From Acheta domesticus (Eukaryota; Arthropoda; Insecta; Orthoptera; Gryllidae): 64,000 bases of DNA. The stretch is from positions 52,181,665 through 52,245,664 of the forward strand of contig JAHLJT010003656.1 of the NCBI GenBank assembly GCA_031308135.1. Reading direction: 5' to 3'. Below are positions 56,989-64,000 of the stretch, in pieces (within the stretch, counting starts at the first letter, position 1; every line of letters begins with the position of its first letter). The notes below the pieces were generated by a model, which saw only the letters and a program-made list of their open reading frames with translations, had not been told where the DNA came from and made no database searches. Made by a program: the position numbers and the translations under genes.

Positions 56989-58155
56989 GCTTCAAGGTCA
57001 GTAGGTCTACAGCGAAAATGTCTAACTGTATTAAGTTCTAACAGAAAAAATGTCCAAATAAAAATGTGATTATTAATTATTATGCTTTATTAAGTCTAAT
57101 GATTAAACGACCACAGGTGAAATGTCCACCAACAAAAATGTCTACTAACTACAAAGTCTATCAGCTGAATGTCTACTAGCTAAAAGCCTAAAAGAAATGT
57201 CTAAGAGGGAAATTTGATGGTGAAACAAGGTTCGGCAGCACATGGGGCTGCCCTTCATATCTCTTAATAATGTTGTGGAAGTCTTCGTGTATTTGTACGA
57301 AACGATAAGAGATGAAGTGGATCCCATTGCCAGCTTTACGCAAACATAAAGCTGGCGATGGGTTCCACTTCGTCATCAAGGATGTGCCTAGAAGAGGAAG
57401 GCGACAAGCAATACTTCCACGTTTCCCGCCTGATACTTGGAATGTTCATGAAACTGTGTTAAACGGGTTTCAGAGAACCATTAATAACATCGAAGGATGG
57501 CATAGCAAATTTCAAAATCTTATTGTGACTCACCATGCAAATATTTAGAAATATGTAGACTGTTTCAAACGCGATCCGATAGACAAGAGATCCTTATTAT
57601 ACAACTTCTAGCGGGACACTTAAGATTAAATAATCCTATTAAAAATCGTATGGCGTAATGGCGTCAATATGGAACAAACCGAAATAATGGTACCGCGCTA
57701 TGAAGACTATACACAGCGAATTGAAATACCTACTTGAGAGGTATCATGAGAAATCGCCTACATGAGAGGACTAAGTTATCGTCTGGAAATGCAAGCAGAT
57801 GAAGTAGACGAATCTGACGAATGATTTTAATGAAACTCTGTCCTATTCGTGTACTGCATATATTTTATAAATATGTTTTTCGAGTTAAATATGTCTTTCA
57901 TACACAGTATATTTTTAAATGTAGGCATATTTGCAATATTCAATTTTGAACGAAGACGCTTTTGCCAGTAGACATTTAGGCGGCAGACATTTCCGCATGT
58001 AGACATACTTGCATTAGACATTTTTTCATGTAGACTAGCGCAATGTGTAGACATTTATTAAATAGACCTTTCAGAGCAGACCAAGTGTCGTTAAACGTTA
58101 AATATCAAACATTATTTACGTAGACCTTATTTTTGTAGACCTACTGACCGGTAAC
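56989..58155 (+). mobile_element. MULE (Mutator-like) element, deleted
   Basis: Inverted ends include GGTCAGTAGGTCTACA (56996) and TGTAGACCTACTGACC (58134-58149). The 9-bp flanks TCCTGCGAC (56980-56988) and CCCTGCGAC (58156-58164) differ by one base, and a 9-bp duplication fits MULEs. Subterminal regions are packed with AAATGTCTA/TAGACATTT repeats. The interior at 57312-57570 encodes FPPDTWNVHETVLNGFQRTI followed by EGWHSKFQ and HHANI, the C-terminal block of a MULE transposase family, with stops after about 57548. An internal inverted repeat (57313-57375) interrupts the frame's start. Confidence 0.82.
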
Positions 58156-58270
58156 CCCTGCGACATATATTCCGTTCTGGAATCTTTTCTTTCCTTTTCG
58201 GAAATTTATGTTATTAAAATATCACTATGAAAAATATTAATAGTATTGAAGAAATCAGTGTTTTGAAATA

Positions 58271-58859
58271 CAGTCGACTCCGGTTATAGTGAACTTTTGG
58301 GAACTAACATGTTTGGTTCACTACAACAGAGATTCACTATATCCGATCTCAAAATTATATAGAATTTCTCCACATTGATTTTATTAATATAGAGATACCG
58401 TAAAATACATTAACAGCCTGAAGTGAAACTTTCAATATCTTTATTTGCCCTTAAAAAGCAATTATTTTCAATAGTTTGCTTCGTACATTTTTCATTAGCA
58501 ATTTTTCTAGATTCTTCCCTAGAGTTCGTGCTCTCTCGATTCTTGATTCTGCATTGTCCATCGTCTGTAAGCATCGCAATGCAGTCTTGACCCTCTTCAA
58601 TGTCTCTTGCAATGTTGTAAGACCCACTCTTCTAAAATATGATCTTTGGTCGATATTTTTTTCAAGCTGCCCAGTGTTCGAATTTGTGGTACGAGGCAAT
58701 ATATTCTTTTCCAGGAGGGAATTAATTTCCAGGTCGTATTTCCTATAACACAGGTTCACTATAACTGAATCTTCTTATGCTTATTTGCATTGTAAGTGAA
58801 ACGGGACCAATGACTTAAGATCACTATAAACGAGGGTTTACTATAACCGGAGTCGACTG
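58271..58859 (-). mobile_element. Tigger/pogo-type element, 589 bp
   Basis: CAGTCGACTCCGGTTATAGT at 58271 and ACTATAACCGGAGTCGACTG ending at 58859 form perfect 20-bp termini, flanked by TA on both sides (58269-58270 and 58860-58861). The - strand interior keeps a short frame (58759-58451, with TNSNTGQLEKN and ALRCLQTMDNAESRIERART) that may be the C-terminus of the transposase. A truncated sister copy is at 43660-44029. Confidence 0.9.
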
Positions 58860-58869
58860 TAGATACCCA

Positions 58870-60325
58870 TGTAGTTAATAACTTTATAAATATATTTTAA
58901 AATTGTGAATACGAATAGAACATCACTCTGGGAAAAAATATGCCCTTTCTGCCCGTGTGCTTAGAGGTCAAAACCCCTTCCCTCGCTTATGCCTCCGTCT
59001 TTTATGGACGACTCCTATCGAGATGTTTCGACAGGTGCTCAAACAATCGTGCATCGCCGGTCGCACAATATAAAGTGAAATGTCAGGCGCTTTGCCAGTT
59101 CAATTCCTATCAAACATACAAAGCAAACTTCAAAGGAACAGTTCAAACTGCTGGCACACTGAACAAGGCTAAACATTTTAGGAAAGATGCTGTAATTTCA
59201 AGGCAAGGAAACAAGGATCTTACGTAAGTGTTTCGTAAGCTGCAGGAAGATCACTAAACATTGTTTAATGATGAACTAATAACACCATGCAACAAAATTT
59301 TGTTTAAGTTTTTTTTTTTGATGCAGTATGTTTCAAAATACTATGTAAACACAGTTTTTCATATGGAAAATTGTTTTTAGGGAAATGGCATCGATTTTCT
59401 TAATTTGATGAAAATACATATATTTGAAACAAGGAATACTCGTTTACGTATACCCATGAAACAAAACAAAAGATATTCTTAAATACGTTTGGAAAAATGT
59501 AAATGCAGTAAATATATATGACAAAAATGTTAAAGTACATGAAAATGTTGACATATCACGTACAGTGTGCTTCAAAATGTATTGTCTTTCTACATTCCTC
59601 TTGTACGTTACATCACTCTCTCTGATCAGTCCCCAGATATAATCACCAAGCATTCCCTCATTATACTGTCCCTGGTACCTTCTTTTAAACAATTGTAAGT
59701 CCTGATGCAACCTTTCACCCCCGTTACTCTGCATATAAATGTATAAGCTATTTCTTGTCTATGTCGTTTTCTACGTTGGATATTAATTTAGTTTTTAGTT
59801 GGAAAGGTGATCTTTTGCTTCTCGCCAAATACTTGACACTTCAAATTTCATTTTTCTGTTTTTCTCCTCTTTACCAGGCCTCGAGAGTGGATCTGCAACA
59901 TCCACGTACAATATGTGGTGCTCAGTTCTTGTCTTGGGTTCCTAGGCATACCAAACTATGAAGTGTATGCTAAGCAGATGATGTTAGGATCCTTTATTCT
60001 ATGCTTCAGTGCTTTCGATCCTGGGAAAAGCCACACACATAACAAAAACAGTCTGGATTACGCTTACAACAACGGGAAGATGCCATTATTCACCAGTTAT
60101 GTGAATGTGAAACAGATAACATATAATTGGTTATAAAAAGCTATGAAACAATTATACAAAAGTAGGAATACTCAGTGTAGTTTAGTTGAGACCTAAGATT
60201 AAAATTCACTTAAACAAGCAAAAGGTGTTTTCTGTTACATGGTGTAATGAACTGTGAATACAAGTTCATTCGGTCTGGTGAGAATGATAATCACAATGAG
60301 TTGGTTTGGGTCAAAAAATTCCGGA
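58870..60325. other. Non-coding except a small exon-like segment at 59600-59745
   Basis: See the separate entry for 59600-59745. The remainder, including the frame at 58940-59227 (+), has no recognised similarity. Confidence 0.4.
59600..59745 (-). pseudogene. GERxHQD-type repeat-borne coding fragment
   Basis: The - strand encodes SNGGERLHQDLQLFKRRYQG followed by MLGDYIWGLIRE and a basic stretch. The G-E-R-x-H-Q-D...YQG...M-DY-W pattern recurs in many arthropod genomic repeats and predicted proteins of unknown function. A TTTATATGCAG just upstream could be an acceptor. It runs into stops after about 59560. It is probably a relic of a mobile or retrocopied sequence, and no host function is proposed. 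Confidence 0.45.
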
Positions 60326-61415
60326 GCTAAGGTCCGTTCACTCTAACTTTACTCAGCACGTAAACAAAAGCACGTGGTCGTCACTTGTTCTCATTGGCTG
60401 ACGGACACCACACTCCCCTTCAGGGCGTCGTGCGCTATAGGAGTTAGGTCCGTTTTAAAATTGACTTATTTCCTGACTGTGTTTGTGTAGACAAACAGTC
60501 GAAATAATTTTCTCCTTTGCCTTGAAGTAAACTCAGACACCGAGCGTGACCTTAACTGCCAACCTTCAGTTGCCAATGGACCTCTTTGAGATGGCGTTTG
60601 TTCGCCAGACCGTCGGCGCCGCTCCTGCCAAATTTTATCAGTTGCAGTTCCTTTCTCAAATGAGAAAGTTCAAAAAGAGTGCTGTATTTTTGTTTGGTTA
60701 GTGAAAGCAGTGTGTTTGCTCTTGGCGTTGATTTTTGTTTCCACGTCGAACACAATAAGTGAAGCAGTTCCCGGGATAATCCGGTTTCAAACATTCGCAG
60801 GGAAAACCCCTCAGAAGTGGTGAGAAAAAGGTGGTTTTGATGTGTTTGAATAATTAGTGGCTAAAAACCCGTCAATGACTTTGTGGTAGGTGGAAGAAAT
60901 GACTGCTGAATTGCAGGTGTCGGTGTCAGAAGTGTTTGAAAACGGTGTAATGAATTAAGTCATTGGAAAGGTAACTTCTCCACGTAAGAAGAAATATAGA
61001 GCAAAACAGGTGGAGGGCAAGTGCGATGAATTTGTAAATCCGCCATTCGTATTCATGTGCACAATTTTTTCGTAGAAACGACTTTCCAACATAAAATAAA
61101 ATTCTTGATGTGGTTAATGCAGATTTGTAACTGCCAAATTTTAAAAGAAACATCACTGTATGTTCTATTGAAATTCGTGCTTTGGGCGGGATTTCACTGC
61201 TAATCAAAATATCTGCATGTTTTGGTTGATATTTTGGGCGTATTAAAGAAGTACTAGTGAAAATAATATGGTATGACAGTTCTGGCTGTGACACGTGCCG
61301 GCATTTGAGTATGGTCGTGGCGCGAATGGCGTAGCCAATCACGAACTACAGGGTGGAGAGATACTCTCAAAGTTTGTTTACATGCGGAGTGAAGTTACAG
61401 CGAATGGACCTTAGC
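60326..61415. mobile_element. Unclassified TIR element, 1.09 kb
   Basis: GCTAAGGTCCGTTCACTCTA at 60326 pairs with AGCGAATGGACCTTAGC ending at 61415. Imperfect inverted similarity continues inward for about 80 bp (TAACTTTACTC, GTAAACAAA, ATTGGCT blocks). No target duplication was resolved. Neither open frame inside (60794-60552 and 61342-60926, both -) resembles a known transposase. Confidence 0.65.
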
Positions 61416-63890
61416 AGTTCACACAGTTCTGTCCGATATGGAACGGAGAAATGTTCTTTACTGTACACCTACTGAGAACGGAATGTTAGTATAATCAGCT
61501 GACGGTTCTTTGAACTCTAGAATCCCTACCGCTTCTCCTTTACCGTGCATGAATGAATAATGAATAAAAGATAAAAAGTGTTTTTTTTATTAACTTCAAT
61601 ACACTGGTCAGCCCTTATGGACTTAGCTGTTTGAAAGTAACCCTTGAGAAGTATTTCACATTGCACTTCTGTGTATTTAAGTTTATGGGAAGTGGTTATA
61701 TTTATCGTTTAGAATTATATTAATTTTCTGAGATTATCAAAGGGAGAAGTGCAACGGATGTTCGGGAAAAAGGTCGTTTAGGTAACGGAAGGTCGCGATC
61801 TAAACAGAAAATTGAGGTCGATGGGCGGAATAGAGGAAATTATGCTTAGTTCAACTGCGTTCAAATTTAATTGTCTAAACACAACATCGGCAATCCAGTG
61901 AAGAATTTTAAGGCACGTTCTCCGCATGTTTACATCTTAACAGCGGAAGGTGTTGTGATTGTAAACATATAGTTCTAGCGGACTGAAAAGCATTGAAAAT
62001 GGATTTGATAGCTTCGTTAAGGGCTTTAGGAATTGGTGTGCACAGGGTCAACCGGCCTTCTGTTCACGTTGCGGAGGCAGCATCTGAGGAATGAAGTGTA
62101 GATGGAATTATTTCTATTTTTTGGAAAACCAGGCCTCTGAAGTTTGTAAGAATTTGACAGTGCTGCTAATTTGGGCAGGACAATATTAATTTATGACTTG
62201 GAGATCTTATTGAATTTTTTATTTTTGATTCAAAAATTTGGCCTAAATGAATGTTGAGCGTTCAACAATGAACTATGAGTTTTGTTGGTTTCACTTGATA
62301 ATTAGATATTGTCGCTCACATTTAACAGCTTTGGAAATGAACTACATATGTGCTTTGATTGTTTTATCGATAAAATAACTTTACTCTTATTCATTTAGCG
62401 AAGCAAGATGAAAGCCTTGGAAACGCGCGCGGGTAGTGACGTCACTTCGACTCTCGCGCTCCTAGCGGACTGCAGCTGCAAGCTCTGCGTGCAGCATCGA
62501 TGGGTGGGAGCCCGCGTGTCTTGTGGTCCACGGTTCTATAAAAAACTGAACAATCGTTGAAAACTGTGTTTTTGTGTATGTACCGCATCATTCGTCGTTT
62601 TATAATTGTAACACTAAATTGCTCTGTAATTCGTAGCTTTGAAGAAGGAATAACACGAATCCGTATTCCGAAACTGACTGAACTAACATGTTTCAGGCTG
62701 TGCCTGATTCACATCCTGTCGACATAATTTTACATGAAACGAGTGGTTGTGATGTTCAACTTATTAATATTATACAAGGATAAAACGATTCTTTTAAAAT
62801 CTATACATAAAAATAAACATGCCTACTATGAAAAAAAAGTTATTGTATTTAAAATTGCAAAATCACATACATGAGAAATTGGTATTGGCAAAAATCGACG
62901 ATTTATTGATGTATTAATCGATTACAAGGGGGTTTTTGGAAAGTGTTGTAGTAATCGCAGCACTATAGATCTGCACATACGCAAATCGAACTTCGCATCA
63001 CTTTTGTGCATCTGAGCAAGCGCAAAAGATGGAGATTGCAGTCTATTGCTTCGTGCTAAATAGTGTAAAAAAACTCCCTGTTAGTTGATATGTTAGAGTA
63101 GAGAATTGGAATAGAAGTAGAGTTGGAATAGAGAATGAATTAGACTTTGACAAGGAGCGAAGCACCACAGCATCCACCACTTGTGAATCTGTGCGCCTGC
63201 TCAACCAGAGTTGCGTGTGCGCGGGGGCTCAAAGTGCCCCATGCTGTGCAAGGCAGCATTTTTTGAAGTAGGCTATTCTCGCGGCATGTGATCGCTTATG
63301 TCCATTGCGCGCGCTGTGTGTTGGTCGGAGTTTTGTATTGTACCTCTGCTTCTGGTTCAATGACCCTCTCCTCCATGACACTCAGTTTTTTCTTCTCCAT
63401 CACACTCAGTCAACTTTTTCGGAAATGTAGATATTCAGGTATTCAAGTTTTCTATTTTCTCGTGGCAGCAAGTCGATTGCTTTGCGTAAAGCAGTCGAGA
63501 TAATACCCTAAATTTGTGGCTGACCTGCCTTCGCAAATAGTTTTTTATTAAACGGGAGCGAATATTTCCTCATCAATTCTTGCTCGTTGCTACATTTATT
63601 CATAATTCGACTTAAGTATACGAGTTGGTACTGAGATCCCAAAAGTCTAGAAACAGCCCACTTATTGCATCGATTGATACGTGATTTCAGGCGTGTCAAC
63701 TGCTAGCGACATTAGTTCCGTAAGTGTTGTGCATGTTTTTGCTCGGGTGGTGGCGGTGATCTCCCCTCTCTGGATGGCGCGATCCGGCGCCAACCTAGCC
63801 GTCGGCTTGAGGGCCGATCTCCCGCTAGAGGGGCACCACCCCAGTCGGGACAAGCTCTAAAGTGCGATTTATTCAACCCTGCCCCTGGCA
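61416..63890. other. Non-coding, nothing recognised
   Basis: AT-rich DNA. A GC-richer patch at 62420-62525 contains a perfect CRE octamer TGACGTCA (62437-62444). 63720-63850 is moderately GC-rich. No exon was assigned. Confidence 0.4.
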
Positions 63891-63891
63891 G

Positions 63892-64000
63892 GAATCAGCT
63901 GCTGACGTTTCATCCAATCGGGAGCTTGTATTTCGCTACAGTGACGTCACTATGGTGACGTTCAAGCTCCCGATTGGATGAAACCGTCAACAGCTGATTC
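63892..64000. repeat. Hairpin MITE-like inverted repeat at the window edge
   Basis: GAATCAGCTGCTGACG and TTTCATCCAATCGGGAGCTT on the left pair with AAGCTCCCGATTGGATGAAA and CCGTCAACAGCTGATTC on the right. The arms are about 37 bp with one mismatch and one indel. The central spacer contains TGACGTCA (63942-63949). It ends exactly at the window boundary, so it may extend further. Confidence 0.85.

Noticed and set aside
60552..61342. Two - strand open frames of 80 and 138 codons as host genes
   Set aside because: They lie inside a terminal-inverted-repeat element, are AT-biased and match no family I recognise.

Overview
This is a 64 kb piece of a large, repeat-rich animal genome, almost certainly insect. 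Two host genes can be recognised. One is a single exon of a CCAP-type neuropeptide receptor on the + strand at 35209-35344. The other is most of a painless-family TRPA cation channel on the - strand, with four exons between 54772 and 41901. Host exons are short, GC-rich islands in AT-rich, transposon-filled DNA, which suggests a big-genome, probably hemimetabolous insect. The order is an inference that the sequence does not prove.

Layout. 1-35 kb is intergenic or intronic and almost entirely mobile-element debris. It holds a degenerate hAT with a DUF4371-type transposase (1.2-4.0 kb), tRNA-derived SINEs of at least three families, and several minisatellites (6.1 and 15.5 kb). It also holds a P-element-superfamily copy with exact ends and an 8-bp target duplication (11761-13672), a Tc1 relic carrying a perfect 59-bp inverted repeat (17.1 kb), a LINE (22-23.2 kb), two hATs with perfect 8-bp target duplications (23.8 and 25.2-27.0 kb), a second Tc1 relic (31.7-32.1 kb) and an internally deleted mariner (33.8-34.5 kb). 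The CCAP-receptor exon follows at 35.2 kb. A 1.46 kb long-terminal-inverted-repeat element with nested perfect 74-bp inverted repeats lies at 38.5-40.0 kb.

The painless gene runs right to left. Its exons are an ankyrin exon (54772-52905), a six-transmembrane/pore exon (49728-48478), a C-terminal cytoplasmic exon (45417-45189) and a terminal exon with the stop codon (42092-41901). The first coding exon is not recognised and should lie upstream of 54.8 kb. Reading phases agree across all three introns, provided one surplus base in a homopolymer of the pore exon is discounted. Beyond the gene (55-64 kb) are a MULE, a Tigger MITE, an unclassified terminal-inverted-repeat element and a hairpin that reaches the window edge.

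The most unusual feature is the last intron of painless (42093-45188). Both of its splice junctions have been amplified in place. At the 5' end, a 43-bp unit containing the last exon codons, the 5' splice site and the first intron bases is repeated about 20 times. At the 3' end, a 30-47 bp unit containing the pyrimidine-rich tract, the acceptor AG and the first codons of the last exon is repeated about 11 times. Further tandem arrays sit beside other exon edges of the same gene: a 56-bp unit beside the acceptor of the third exon, a 17-bp unit just past the stop codon and a 16-bp unit upstream of the ankyrin exon. This looks like a gene whose splice-site choice could be highly redundant, length-variable or polymorphic in its C-terminal tail.
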